A stretch of DNA of 64,000 bases from an uncultured Lachnospiraceae bacterium (GTDB lineage: Bacteria > Bacillota > Clostridia > Lachnospirales > Lachnospiraceae), in contig CAKRVA010000001.1 of the NCBI GenBank assembly GCA_934408585.1, positions 186,001 to 250,000 on the forward strand, given 5' to 3'. The notes under the pieces were generated by a model. The model saw only the letters and a list, made by a program, of their open reading frames with translations. It ran no database searches and was not told the origin of the DNA. This document shows, piece after piece, positions 43,693-52,873 of the stretch. Every line of letters starts with the position of its first letter. Position 1 is the stretch's first letter. Position numbers and translations under genes: made by a program.

Positions 43693-44973
43693 TTATGACT
43701 CTTCTTCCGATTTTTCTTCCTCTTCCTTTTTCTCCGGAAGTTCCATAATTACCTTCAAAATACGGTTCTGGCTTACTCCCTGAACCTGAAGCTTAATTCC
43801 CTGCTCAGTCACAATCTGTGCACCATCCTCCGGAAGGCGGTCCAAATGCTCAATAATAAGTCCTCCGATAGAATCATAATCTTTTGATTCCAGATTGGTT
43901 CCCAGTTCATCATTAATATCACTAAGCTTCATACTTCCGGCTACCAGATAGGTTCGATCCTGCATTTTCTGAATCAGTTCCTCTTCATCGGAATCATACT
44001 CATCACGAATTTCCCCTACAATTTCTTCCAAAAGATCTTCCAGGGTAATCATTCCCGCAGTTGCACCATATTCATTCAGCACAAATGCCACGTTAAAGCA
44101 TTTTTTGCGCATTTCCACAAGCAAATCTGCAGTTTTCTTATATTCATATGTATAATACGCATCCCGGACAATATCGCTGACCTTAAAGTTTTCTTTGTCT
44201 GTCACCAATATAAAATCCTTAATATTTATCAACCCGATAATATTATCTTTATCTTCCTGATAAACCGGAATTCTCGTATACATACACTGTTTAAAAACTT
44301 CCATGACTTCGTCATAGGATGCTTCCTGATCTACCGTTACCATATCAATTCTGGGAATCATTACATCTTTTGCAATGGCATCCCCAAAATCAAACACGTT
44401 ATATATCATTTCCCGCTCTTCGGACTCAATCACGCCATCCTCATGCCCTACTTCCACATAAGTACGCAATTCGTTTTCTGTCATTGCTGTTTTCTTATCC
44501 GTATCTACATGAAGCAGCTTCATGACTCCTTTTGCCAGAAAATCAATTACTACAATTACAGGTGTAAGCACCTTCATCAAACCTAAAATAATCGGTGCAT
44601 AAAATAGTGCAAGCTTCTCCGCATTTACCATACCCATATTCTTAGGTGTAATTTCCCCAAAGAGTAGAATAATAACGGTTAATATCGCGGTTGCAATACC
44701 AACTGTGAGGTTGATGCGAATTGCCAGTGTTGTTGCCAAAGCAGATGCTGACAAGTTCACCACATTGTTTCCGATTAAGATTGCGCTCAGCATCCTTCCG
44801 TAATGTTCCAGCACATACAATGCCGTCTTGGCTCGCTTGTTTCCTTCATCTGCCATTCCTTTCAGCCGGACACGATTTGCCGTCGACAAAGCCGTTTCTG
44901 CGGATGAAAAAAACGCTGATAATAAAATCATAATAATAAGTGCAATCAGTTGCATGACACCATCGGTATCCAA
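43693..44973 (-). CDS. CNNM/CBS-domain protein, CorC/HlyC family (putative Mg2+/ion transporter)
   Basis: A 426-residue membrane protein. The N-terminal CNNM transmembrane domain (about 1-190, four helices, with AFFSSAETALSTANRVRLK) is followed by a CBS pair (about 205-325, with MIPRIDMVTVD and GLINIKDFI) and a C-terminal CorC_HlyC domain (YLVAGSMKLSDINDELGTNL). The acidic tail is KKEEEEKSEEES. Homologues are implicated in Mg2+ efflux or were called hemolysin C. The start is a TTG at 44971-44973, 10 bp after AAGGAG; the next in-frame ATG is six codons later without a site. Confidence 0.88.
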   Translation of the reverse strand: MDTDGVMQLIALIIMILLSAFFSSAETALSTANRVRLKGMADEGNKRAKTALYVLEHYGRMLSAILIGNNVVNLSASALATTLAIRINLTVGIATAILTVIILLFGEITPKNMGMVNAEKLALFYAPIILGLMKVLTPVIVVIDFLAKGVMKLLHVDTDKKTAMTENELRTYVEVGHEDGVIESEEREMIYNVFDFGDAIAKDVMIPRIDMVTVDQEASYDEVMEVFKQCMYTRIPVYQEDKDNIIGLINIKDFILVTDKENFKVSDIVRDAYYTYEYKKTADLLVEMRKKCFNVAFVLNEYGATAGMITLEDLLEEIVGEIRDEYDSDEEELIQKMQDRTYLVAGSMKLSDINDELGTNLESKDYDSIGGLIIEHLDRLPEDGAQIVTEQGIKLQVQGVSQNRILKVIMELPEKKEEEEKSEEES

Positions 44974-45103
44974 AATAAAATCACTCCTTCTTTCTTTGCT
45001 TTTTGATTGTCTATTGCTAAAAATAATACAATAAACGGGTATTCTGTGTCAAGGTTGCTCATATAAATATTACATAATCTATACATATTACGAAAGGCTC
45101 TTT

Positions 45104-45478
45104 ATGAAAACAAAAATTCAGGTAAATCCCCGCCTCCTATTTTTCTTAAAATGTCTCCTGTTTTCCTCCATATTAACGGGTGCACTTTTATTTCTTCTTG
45201 CTCTGGCTCTCTACCGTCTTCATCTGTCTGAGGGTGTTGTCCGCATTTGCATCACGGTCATCTATGTCCTTGCCACCTTTTTCGCCGGATTTATTACCGG
45301 GAAACGGGAAGGAAACAAAAAATTTCTATGGGGACTGCTCGCCGGATCTCTTTACTTCCTTGTATTGCTTATCATTTCTTTTCTCATGAAATCGGCAGAC
45401 GGATTATCCTCCAGTCATGCGCTGACAGTGCTAATCCTGTGTGCAGGTGGTGGTATGCTCGGTGGTATGTTGAGCTAA
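45104..45478 (+). CDS. TIGR04086-family small membrane protein
   Basis: A 124-residue protein with four predicted membrane helices (about 11-36, 44-62, 73-93 and 105-123) and a GxxTGKREGNKKFLWGLLAG loop characteristic of the TIGR04086/YrzE-like family. It is read on the plus strand, divergent from the CNNM gene. The ATG follows AAAGG by 6 bp. No function is known for the family. Confidence 0.8.
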   Translation: MKTKIQVNPRLLFFLKCLLFSSILTGALLFLLALALYRLHLSEGVVRICITVIYVLATFFAGFITGKREGNKKFLWGLLAGSLYFLVLLIISFLMKSADGLSSSHALTVLILCAGGGMLGGMLS

Positions 45479-45495
45479 GCATCGGACCAAAGTCA

Positions 45496-45534
45496 CAAAA
45501 ACCGGAACACATCATATATGTGCTCCGGTTTCTT
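45496..45534. terminator. Bidirectional terminator between TIGR04086 gene and Rpn gene
   Basis: Arms 45500-45512 and 45518-45530 (AACCGGAACACAT with ATGTGCTCCGGTT, one mismatch) form a stable stem. UUUCUU follows on the plus strand and a short U tract on the minus strand. It serves the convergent genes on either side. Confidence 0.75.
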
Positions 45535-45543
45535 CCAGTGAAT

Positions 45544-46437
45544 TTACATGTCCCAGTATTTTCTGACCTTTTCTTCGGCATCCGATTGTGTCATTTTACA
45601 TTTCTCAATCAGCTTTTTTATTGCGGTCTCCTGGTTTCCACCAAACTCTTTGCATAAAGATATTATCGCATTCTCTGCGATTTCACGTTCTCTTTGAGTA
45701 TTCTCTCTTTCTTCCTGCCTTCCAAGTTCCCGTTCATCTGCCCGAATCAGTTTCAATTCACGTTCTTCATCATATTCATATATACTCATCTTGAATACCT
45801 CCGCTCTTTGTTCCAACAGGAAATCCCTCAGTATATTATCTTTGACACAACTTTCAATTGCCTGCTCTACCGCTTCCTCCAGCGGCATACTTTTCACATA
45901 CTCACGTATCCTTTCAACATAAAGCATATATTCTTCCAGCACTGGGCATTTTCCCTTCAGTTTTTCATTCATTCCCGGATTAATATTAAAAATCTGTACC
46001 TTCAATTCCAGCTCCGGTTCTCCTGAATTTCTTTCAAAAGAATCAGATAATTTCAATTCGATTTTTTCCTGTAGTTTTTCTGTTCCATTATAAAACACGA
46101 CAAAATGTGGTGCCGGCAATTTAATTCTTTTAGAACTATACAAGGATTCGTCTTTTACATATGCCTGCAGCAAATCTGCAACATAAAATAAATCACGCAA
46201 GGGAATATTGGGTGCATAGGTAGACTGCTGTTCATACAGGTACATCTGATTCATAATCAGAAATGATAAATCATTCTTTATCCCCATATAAATTGCATTT
46301 TCCAATGTATTAAACTCCAATATACTCTCATCTGTGTATGTCGTTCCATTCAAACTGTTATAAAGGGATAATGCATAGCGCGGTTCCTTAAACAACATCC
46401 GGTAAACCGTGTCTTTGTAATTTCTTTTCGTATTCAT
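45544..46437 (-). CDS. Rpn-family (PD-(D/E)XK) nuclease / putative transposase
   Basis: A 297-residue protein of the recombination-promoting nuclease family that is abundant in Lachnospiraceae. The start MNTKRNYKDTVYRMLFKEPRYALSLYNSLNGTTYTDE is typical, the PD-(D/E)XK core lies around NDLSFLIMNQMYLYEQQSTYAPNIPLRDLFY, and the C-terminal third is a charged helical region (REREIAENAIISLCKEFGG). AGGAGG is 8 bp upstream of the ATG at 46435-46437. No terminal inverted repeats flank it, so it is not shown to be mobile itself. Confidence 0.85.
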   Translation of the reverse strand: MNTKRNYKDTVYRMLFKEPRYALSLYNSLNGTTYTDESILEFNTLENAIYMGIKNDLSFLIMNQMYLYEQQSTYAPNIPLRDLFYVADLLQAYVKDESLYSSKRIKLPAPHFVVFYNGTEKLQEKIELKLSDSFERNSGEPELELKVQIFNINPGMNEKLKGKCPVLEEYMLYVERIREYVKSMPLEEAVEQAIESCVKDNILRDFLLEQRAEVFKMSIYEYDEERELKLIRADERELGRQEERENTQREREIAENAIISLCKEFGGNQETAIKKLIEKCKMTQSDAEEKVRKYWDM

Positions 46438-46715
46438 TTGTTCTTCCTCCTTTTGCAGAAGGAAAATAAACATACAATCCCCCAATTGTTTTTGTTTTCC
46501 TTCCCCACTGCCCTATAATTTTGTAATTGTGATATAAAAGCATGGATTTCAGAAAACTTCTGTTTTCAAAATGTTAGAATAAATGCCACATGGTATATTG
46601 CATTTATAAAACTTTAGAAATATGTCCGCATAAGAAACGGTCATACAAGATTCGATTATTGAAATATATGCTTTGAGCAAAATATAACATATGGGATATG
46701 CTATGTCAATAATTG
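46438..46715. other. AT-rich spacer without convincing gene
   Basis: The stretch upstream of the Rpn gene holds only short inverted repeats: GAAAAC/GTTTTC at 46552-46567, and ATTATTGA/TCAATAAT at 46652-46714. A 72-codon minus-strand frame here starts inside a terminator and has no ribosome-binding site. Nothing else is supported. Confidence 0.6.
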
Positions 46716-46755
46716 AAAAACCTAAAGTACCAAATGATACTTTAGGTTTTTTATT
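46716..46755. terminator. Bidirectional terminator after the CmpB-like gene
   Basis: A perfect 12-bp stem AAACCTAAAGTA/TACTTTAGGTTT (46718-46729 with 46738-46749) with an 8-nt loop and U tracts on both strands. Confidence 0.85.
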
Positions 46756-46779
46756 TGTATAAAACATCGTTTTATAGTT

Positions 46780-47412
46780 TTACATCTTTAAATCCCGTTC
46801 TTTCGACACCGCAAGTGTTCCATGGCTGACTTTCACCTGCCAGCGTTCATTAATCTTTTTATTTTTTATCATATAGTTCGCTGCAAACAGAAAATCTGCC
46901 ACAAGTGCTACAAGTAACACTATTGCCAAAAAGTCAATAACAGGCGATTGAATTTTCATTACAAAATCATACAAACGTGGAAATGCTTCTCCCATAAACA
47001 ATGTAATCATAGCAGCAAATCCCATGGATGTCGGAACCGAAGTATATTTTCCAATATGCATCGGAATTCCGGTATAATTCCACCAGACGATTCCACAATT
47101 TTTTTCCACAAAATTTCCAAGGACAACCTCTCCGATAGACACCAGGATACCAGTTGCTACATAATAATACAATACACCCATCTGGGAATCCGCAAACCGG
47201 AGTGCACGTCCAAAAAATGCCGGTTGCTGTGGCAATCCGAATAAAAGATAAATTCCTACAATTGCAATTCCATAACCTAACAGTGCAGGCAGTACCATTC
47301 CTCTGTTATCCCAACAGCCGAACCGCACACCAATCCAGATATTTTCTGTCATAAAACCAATAAATGATGCAATTACCATAATCAACAAAAGCGGTGTAAC
47401 TTTTCCTAACAT
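46780..47412 (-). CDS. CmpB-like (putative type IV ABC transporter) membrane protein
   Basis: A 210-residue protein with about five hydrophobic helices. The stretch FMTENIWIGVRFGCWDNRGMVLPALLGYGIAIVG resembles the ABC_trans_CmpB family, in which an N-R-G-x-x-x-P motif follows the first helix. No ATPase gene is adjacent, so the family name says little about function. The ATG has GAGGGAG 7-8 bp upstream. It stands alone between a terminator and the palindromic repeat at 47474. Confidence 0.65.
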   Translation of the reverse strand: MLGKVTPLLLIMVIASFIGFMTENIWIGVRFGCWDNRGMVLPALLGYGIAIVGIYLLFGLPQQPAFFGRALRFADSQMGVLYYYVATGILVSIGEVVLGNFVEKNCGIVWWNYTGIPMHIGKYTSVPTSMGFAAMITLFMGEAFPRLYDFVMKIQSPVIDFLAIVLLVALVADFLFAANYMIKNKKINERWQVKVSHGTLAVSKERDLKM

Positions 47413-47473
47413 AATCTTCTCCCTCGCTTCTCTTTATCTTTAAAATTTCGAATATCAAATAGTTTATTTGTTA

Positions 47474-47709
47474 TTGGCGGAATCCAAAAATATATTCTTT
47501 ATTTTGCCTTTTGAAGGCACTTAGTAGTTCTTACAATTTCATACTCTGTCAGCAATTTTCGTACATGGATGTACGAAAAAGGTGATACTGAGCCGGGATG
47601 GCGAATTATCACCGGTTGCGTTCTACATTCTCTTAAGACATTGAAATTGTTAGAACTTCTTAGTGCCGTAAAACAGCACAAATAAGAATAATTTTTTGTA
47701 TTCTGCCAA
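47474..47709. repeat. Long-armed quasi-palindromic element, copy 1
   Basis: A 236-bp intergenic element. Imperfect inverted arms of about 70 nt run from TTGGCGGAATC (47474) inward to CAATTTCA and are answered by TGAAATTG outward to GATTCTGCCAA in complement register. The head (47550-47622) holds a hairpin TTTTCGTACAT/ATGTACGAAAA and a second hairpin GGTGATA/TATCACC with an inner GCC/GGC, enclosed by GCAA/TTGC. The head is repeated with one difference at 62133-62205. There is no coding capacity and no recognised transposase. It lies between two minus-strand genes. Confidence 0.85.
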
Positions 47710-47748
47710 AAACATTAATTAGCCCAGACACTTTTTGACCTTCAAATT

Positions 47749-48318
47749 CTACAACTCAATATCAATAATCTCTTCCTGTCCCCGCCGAATACTTCTTACG
47801 GTATTATGTACGACAATCAAGTTCATTATTCCGTCGATGCAAATGCTGAGTCCCATGATTCGCACAAGTACACTGCCCGTTTCAAACGGTGCAAAAAGAA
47901 GAAGTGCACCAATTACTGCAACCACGATTGCAATCGTAAGAATCAGCCACCAGGAAAAAATTCCAAATTTTTTGGCATCTATTGCGGTCTGAATTTTCAG
48001 TGCAGCATCAATCAACATAAAAATGCCTATACAGATAGACAAATATTCTACCACAATCTGTGTACGGGCAATAAATACAATTCCCAAAATCACAGAAACA
48101 ATTCCAAGTCCAAAGTCATGTTGAAATGCCAATTGAAATATGTCTTTTGAAAAATATCCATATAACTTCGCCAATCCATACACAATCAGGAAAATTCCAT
48201 ATACCCGGCAAAGAACATTCACGCCAATCTGTGGCCATATCAAAAGCACTGCGCCTACAATAATTGAACAAATTGTCAATATTAAATATGTATTTTTAAT
48301 TGTTTTCAAGCTCTTCAT
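47749..48318 (-). CDS. HdeD/DUF308-family membrane protein
   Basis: A 189-residue protein with six predicted membrane helices arranged as three hairpins; glycines and short loops recur at each turn (TICSIIVGAVLLIWP, IVSVILGIVFIART, VVAVIGALLLFAPF), matching the internally repeated DUF308/HdeD fold. The ATG at 48316-48318 is chosen because AAAGGAGG lies 7 bp upstream; a longer frame begins before the tetR stop codon. Its function is unknown outside enteric acid resistance. It may be linked to the TetR regulator encoded upstream. Confidence 0.78.
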   Translation of the reverse strand: MKSLKTIKNTYLILTICSIIVGAVLLIWPQIGVNVLCRVYGIFLIVYGLAKLYGYFSKDIFQLAFQHDFGLGIVSVILGIVFIARTQIVVEYLSICIGIFMLIDAALKIQTAIDAKKFGIFSWWLILTIAIVVAVIGALLLFAPFETGSVLVRIMGLSICIDGIMNLIVVHNTVRSIRRGQEEIIDIEL

Positions 48319-48375
48319 ACGATGACCTCCTTTATGAAAAAAGCATACCGCCATCAGTTTCCTATTTCCATAGAC

Positions 48376-48411
48376 AAAAAAAAGACAATGTCTGTTATTT
48401 AGGCATTGTCT
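48376..48411 (-). terminator. Intrinsic terminator overlapping the tetR stop codon
   Basis: An 8-bp stem AGACAATG/CATTGTCT (48383-48390 with 48404-48411) is followed by seven or more U residues on the minus strand. The tetR stop codon (48395-48397) lies in its loop. Confidence 0.8.
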
Positions 48412-48967
48412 CAAAAATGTCTGATTTTTCAATTAAAGTTTTAATGGTTGTTTGATATGCCACCGATAACCGCCAGATTAAATCTTCCTTTTTATCAGGC
48501 ATACCATCTTTTAACCAGCGGAGAATATTTCCAATCATGGAATTGCTATAAAAATCAATAACAAACTGTAGCTGTTCCGGAGAAACATTTTTTCCTTCTG
48601 CTTCCTTTAAAACATGTTTTTTCACAAAATCTTCCGTGATGGTATAAAAATATGTAAGAACCAGGGCCCTGTTCTTGGAATCGTATACATGGTACACCGC
48701 TTTCTTATTTTCAAGAACAAGATGATATCTGCGCAGATATTCTTCGTAAAAGGACTCTTTTCCCTCTTTTTCTGCAAGGGATTCTTCTGTTTCATACCGC
48801 ATCAGTTCTTCCAGAACCTGATAAATATCACTATAATAATAGTAAAACGTATTGCGGTTAATTTCACACGCCTCACAAATATCCTTAACGGTAATTTTAT
48901 CGATTGACTTTTCTTCCAATAATTTTAAAAGACAAAACATAATTGCCTGTCTGGTAAATTTCGCCAT
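48395..48967 (-). CDS. TetR/AcrR-family transcriptional regulator
   Basis: A 190-residue regulator. The N-terminal helix-turn-helix is clear (AIMFCLLKLLEEKSIDKITVKDICEACEINRNTFYYYYSDIYQVLEEL, about 8-55), with the NTFYYYY variant common in Firmicutes TetR proteins. The C-terminal ligand-binding region (about 80-185) resembles the DhaS/TetR_C_7-like type. AGGAGC lies 7 bp upstream of the ATG. Targets could be its neighbours: the DUF308 gene downstream or the paralogue pair upstream. No palindromic operator was found to decide. Confidence 0.85.
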   Translation of the reverse strand: MAKFTRQAIMFCLLKLLEEKSIDKITVKDICEACEINRNTFYYYYSDIYQVLEELMRYETEESLAEKEGKESFYEEYLRRYHLVLENKKAVYHVYDSKNRALVLTYFYTITEDFVKKHVLKEAEGKNVSPEQLQFVIDFYSNSMIGNILRWLKDGMPDKKEDLIWRLSVAYQTTIKTLIEKSDIFETMPK

Positions 48968-48985
48968 ACATCTGCTCCTAAATGT

Positions 48986-50824
48986 TTAATAATTTAAAAT
49001 AAATTTGACGTCATTGTCTATCAACATAATTTTATTATTCCGGAATATTTTAAGGTCTCCTCTATGCTCATCAAAATTATAATCTTCCAGAAATGCAATA
49101 TTTCCATCATCGTTTGAAACAAAATAAGACACATCATCCGCAATCCATATACTATCAATTCCCGTTGCCACTCGCAGCGTTCCTTTCTGCTCCTTCTCGT
49201 TCCAATCTGTCATATAGACAATTTTCTTTCCGTCTCCGACAAGCTTACCTGAATAGCTCCGGACATCCGTATCTACCACCTGACCATTCAGGCAAAGGGA
49301 AAGATTACCTGCATATTCCTCTCCCGATTGAACCGAATAGTATACTCCCTCATCAGAAACTGCTTCTACGGCACGAAATCTATCGCATATTAATTCCATT
49401 TTACCATCCATTTTGCGATAGCTGGTCTTAAATAAATACCTGTTGTAATCTTCACAGTTTTCTAAAACCTGAAAATAACATTCTTTGTTCTTCTTATCTA
49501 TAGCACACAGGTAAAAATCAAACGTATATTTACTTAAATCAATATCCAGCTCTACTTTTTCACCATTGTAGACCATATATGTTTTTATAGCCCCATCTAT
49601 GGTATTTTTCCAGACCTCGTCTTTTTTCTCATTATAACCTTTCAAATCCATGATCTTGGAAATTTTGGTTTTCTTTACATTCTCAGGAATAAGTTCACTA
49701 TATACCAGCACCGGCTCCGGTGTATCGGAAGGATAACAGTTCCATATCATTCCGGTCGCATACTCCTCTGCCGTCTTTTCTCCGACGATATAACGATACA
49801 ATGTATACGTCTCCGCTGCTACCTGTTTGTCCATATATTCTCTGACAAAGTCTCTTTTTACTTTTTCATTATACTTATTCTTTTCCATAAAATAAGCATC
49901 ATCTGTAACTACTTTCTCACTTGTTCCATCTGATTCAGATACTGCCACTAGGCTCTGATAGTCAGCAATATCCGGTTTCTGCATATTGGCATCCTGAGAA
50001 GCATAATCATCTTCTATAAACTCACTAAGCACAACATCTTCTTTATCAGCCATGTAATATATCTCTGTTTCAGAATCGCCTTGCACTATTTGTACATCCG
50101 TTACATGAGAACCAATTTTTTCTTTTTCTTTAAAGTTCATGACACAATATAATTCTTCATCTTTGATATAAACAATTTCCCTGAAGTCATCTGAAGTATA
50201 TACCAATGAATTTATGGAATATATATCCGAATCAATCTCGATTTTATCATTCTCAAGTGTCAGATCACGCATATATAGTTTATAATCATCAAACGATACC
50301 CATAAAACATACTTTTCATCATCTGATACAAGATACTGACCTGCCTGCCCTACTCCGGAGGCAATCATCTCTTTATTCTTTAAATCAGTAATATACAATT
50401 TATTGTCCGGATTCTCCAGATATACTACGTTATTATTTTGAAGAAGCGTATAATGTGAAACATCAGCTGCAACCTTATAGCCTGCAGCTTTAGTGCCATT
50501 CACTTTCCTGTAATACAAGTCAAAATTTCCCCAACTTAAATTCTGTGGGTAAAATACATACTTTCCATCTTTTGTAACATTCACATAATTAGCATTATAT
50601 TCATCATAAGGACCATATATCTCGTCGCTGTTTTCATATACCGCATCACTGAGTACAACGCTGTCTTTTTTTGTGTAGCAAACTAACTTATTGTCTTTCA
50701 AATAAATCAGAGTATCTTTACTGCTGCCACGAATTACAATCCCTATAAAAATACATACAAGAACTGCTACTGTGGCAGCCGCAATAATCCCTTTCTTTTT
50801 TCGAAAGATTTCCCCACTTGTCAC
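48986..50824 (-). CDS. Membrane-anchored protein of unknown function, tandem paralogue without zinc ribbon
   Basis: A 612-residue protein with one N-terminal membrane helix (about 12-31) and a large outer domain. It aligns along its whole length with the 640-residue product of the next gene upstream (shared stretches GSSKD, DSVVLSDAVYE/DSVVFSDDVYE, KDGKYVFYPQNLSWGNFDLYYRKVN, DDYASQDANMQ, SYRKMDGKMELI) but lacks its zinc-ribbon head. Repeated short units such as DEKYVLW, LYMRDL and REIVYIKDEELYCV suggest a beta-propeller-like fold. The start is GTG at 50822-50824 after AGGAG. Function not recognised. Confidence 0.85.
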   Translation of the reverse strand: MTSGEIFRKKKGIIAAATVAVLVCIFIGIVIRGSSKDTLIYLKDNKLVCYTKKDSVVLSDAVYENSDEIYGPYDEYNANYVNVTKDGKYVFYPQNLSWGNFDLYYRKVNGTKAAGYKVAADVSHYTLLQNNNVVYLENPDNKLYITDLKNKEMIASGVGQAGQYLVSDDEKYVLWVSFDDYKLYMRDLTLENDKIEIDSDIYSINSLVYTSDDFREIVYIKDEELYCVMNFKEKEKIGSHVTDVQIVQGDSETEIYYMADKEDVVLSEFIEDDYASQDANMQKPDIADYQSLVAVSESDGTSEKVVTDDAYFMEKNKYNEKVKRDFVREYMDKQVAAETYTLYRYIVGEKTAEEYATGMIWNCYPSDTPEPVLVYSELIPENVKKTKISKIMDLKGYNEKKDEVWKNTIDGAIKTYMVYNGEKVELDIDLSKYTFDFYLCAIDKKNKECYFQVLENCEDYNRYLFKTSYRKMDGKMELICDRFRAVEAVSDEGVYYSVQSGEEYAGNLSLCLNGQVVDTDVRSYSGKLVGDGKKIVYMTDWNEKEQKGTLRVATGIDSIWIADDVSYFVSNDDGNIAFLEDYNFDEHRGDLKIFRNNKIMLIDNDVKFILNY

Positions 50825-50914
50825 AATATATTTTTCTCCTCTTGAAAATCTACACGCGTACTTCCGGCATATTTACAGAAAACAACTGTTCATCTGCATT
50901 TCTATGTAAAATGT

Positions 50915-52837
50915 TTAATAACTTATAACAAGTGATACATCCGTGTCTATCAAAGTAACCTTACCATTCCGGAATACCTTAAGATCACCTCTGTCCTTAT
51001 TAAAATTATAGTCTTCCAGAAATGCAACATCTCCATCTTCATTCGAAATACAATAAGCCACATCATCTGCAATCTTTACACTGTCAGAGCCCGTCCTGAT
51101 TCGTAACGTTCCCTCCCTATAATCTTCGTCCGGATCTGTCATATAAACTATTCCATTTCCGTTTTCAAGTGCCTGAACGGAACCACACACGATATCCGTA
51201 TCTATCAGTTGTCCATTAAGATAAAGATCATATGTATCCTCATCCTCTGTTTGAACAGAATAGTATACTCCCTCATCAACGTCTAATTCTATCATACGTA
51301 ATTCATCCGTAATTAACTCCATTTTACCATCCATTTTACTATAGCTGGTCTTAAATAAATCGACGTTGTAACCGTCATAGCTCTCCCAAACCTGGAAATA
51401 ACATTCTTTGTTCTTCTCATCCACAGCACCCAGATATAAATTATAAGCATAATCACTCATATCAATATCCAGCTCTACTTTTTCACCATTGTGGACCATA
51501 TATGTTTTTATAGCTCCTTTTTGGGCATTTTCCCAAATCTCGTCGTCTGTATAGTCCATTTCCAGCACTTCAGATAATTTTGTTTTTTCTCCATTTTCAG
51601 GAACAAGTTCACTATATACCAGAACCGGGGTATAGGAGGCATTACAATATAATATAATCCCTGTTGTACACTCCTCTGCCGTCTTTTCTCCCACAATATA
51701 GCGACACATCGTATAAGAATTTGCCACAATCTGTTCATCCAGATATTCTCTGAAATAATCCCGTATTAGCTTATCATTATATTTATCCAAATCTGTATAA
51801 TAAGCATCATCGGTAACCACTCTTTCGCTTGTTCCCCAAAAATTATTTACGGTTACGGTTCTCTGATAATCAGTAATATCCGGTTCCTGCATATTGGCAT
51901 CCTGGGAAGCATAATCATCTTCTACAAAATCACTAAGCGCGATATCTTCCTCATCAACCATATAATATATTTCTATTTGGGAATCATTCTGTACAATATT
52001 TATGTCATCTGCTACATGCGAATCAATTTTTTCTTTCTCTTCAAAGTTTTTGACACAATATAAATTATCATCTTTTGTATATACAATTTCCTTTAAATCA
52101 TCTGATATATAAATCATTGAAGATATATCCGAATCAATCTTAATCTTATCGTTTTTAAGTGCCAGATCACATACATAAAGTTTATCTTCATCATCCGTTT
52201 GCCATAAAACATACTTCTCATCATCTGATACCTTAAACCAATATACATCGGAAGCGATCTTCTCCTTATCCTTTAAATCCGTGATGTACATTTTATTACT
52301 GCCAGAACTCTCCCGATATACCACTTTATTATTTTGAAGAAGCGTATAATATGCAACATCAGATGCGACCTTATTTTCTGTTGATTTGGCATCATTTACT
52401 TTTCTGTAATACAAATCAAAATTTCCCCAGCTTAAATTCTGTGGATAAAATACATACTTTCCATCTTTTGTAACATATACCAAATTAATATTTTCTTCAT
52501 TATAAGGACCATATATCTCATCGCTGTCTTCATATACATCATCGCTAAATACAACACTATCTTTTTTGTTGTAGTATGCTAATTCATTATCTTTTAAATA
52601 AATCAGAAGATCTTTGCTGCTTCCACGCGTGATGAGTCCTATGAAAAAAATGCCAAGTGCTGCCACTACTGCAACGACTACGACCACAATAATCCCTATC
52701 AGAACTTTTTTACCTGTTTTTTTCGGTACCTTTTCCTTCTTGTTTTCAGTTACATTGCCGGTGTTTACCGGCTTACCACATTCCGGGCAAAAGTTCCTTC
52801 CTTCTTCCAATAGTTTCCCACAATTGTTGCAATACAT
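50915..52837 (-). CDS. Zinc-ribbon membrane-anchored protein of unknown function, tandem paralogue
   Basis: A 640-residue protein. It begins with a double-CxxC zinc ribbon (MYCNNCGKLLEEGRNFCPECGKPV, residues 1-24), then a Lys-rich linker, one membrane helix (about 46-68) and an outer domain of about 570 residues with recurring short beta-type units (EKYVLWQTDDEDKLYVCDL, KEIVYTKDDNLYCV). The zinc ribbon would face the cytosol. The ATG follows GAGGAGG by 7-8 bp. It lies 36 bp after hemZ and 90 bp before its paralogue. The role is unknown; cell-surface sensing is only speculation. Confidence 0.88.
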   Translation of the reverse strand: MYCNNCGKLLEEGRNFCPECGKPVNTGNVTENKKEKVPKKTGKKVLIGIIVVVVVAVVAALGIFFIGLITRGSSKDLLIYLKDNELAYYNKKDSVVFSDDVYEDSDEIYGPYNEENINLVYVTKDGKYVFYPQNLSWGNFDLYYRKVNDAKSTENKVASDVAYYTLLQNNKVVYRESSGSNKMYITDLKDKEKIASDVYWFKVSDDEKYVLWQTDDEDKLYVCDLALKNDKIKIDSDISSMIYISDDLKEIVYTKDDNLYCVKNFEEKEKIDSHVADDINIVQNDSQIEIYYMVDEEDIALSDFVEDDYASQDANMQEPDITDYQRTVTVNNFWGTSERVVTDDAYYTDLDKYNDKLIRDYFREYLDEQIVANSYTMCRYIVGEKTAEECTTGIILYCNASYTPVLVYSELVPENGEKTKLSEVLEMDYTDDEIWENAQKGAIKTYMVHNGEKVELDIDMSDYAYNLYLGAVDEKNKECYFQVWESYDGYNVDLFKTSYSKMDGKMELITDELRMIELDVDEGVYYSVQTEDEDTYDLYLNGQLIDTDIVCGSVQALENGNGIVYMTDPDEDYREGTLRIRTGSDSVKIADDVAYCISNEDGDVAFLEDYNFNKDRGDLKVFRNGKVTLIDTDVSLVISY

Positions 52838-52873
52838 TTTTATCTCCTCCTCTTTAGAATTTAATTATTGAAA

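Noticed and set aside
45544..46437. Complete insertion sequence around the Rpn-family gene
   Set aside because: No terminal inverted repeats or target duplications were seen at its borders, so it is annotated as a gene only.
46549..46767. 72-codon minus-strand frame beginning MFYTNKKPKVSF
   Set aside because: Its first codons run through the bidirectional terminator at 46716-46755, there is no ribosome-binding site, and the product has no recognisable features.
47499..47681. 60-codon minus-strand frame inside the palindromic element, copy 1
   Set aside because: It lies entirely in the inverted arms and head; copy 2 does not preserve the frame, so the conservation is structural, not coding.
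48319..48432. 38-residue N-terminal extension of the DUF308 protein
   Set aside because: It would translate the tetR terminator; AAAGGAGG supports the start at 48318.
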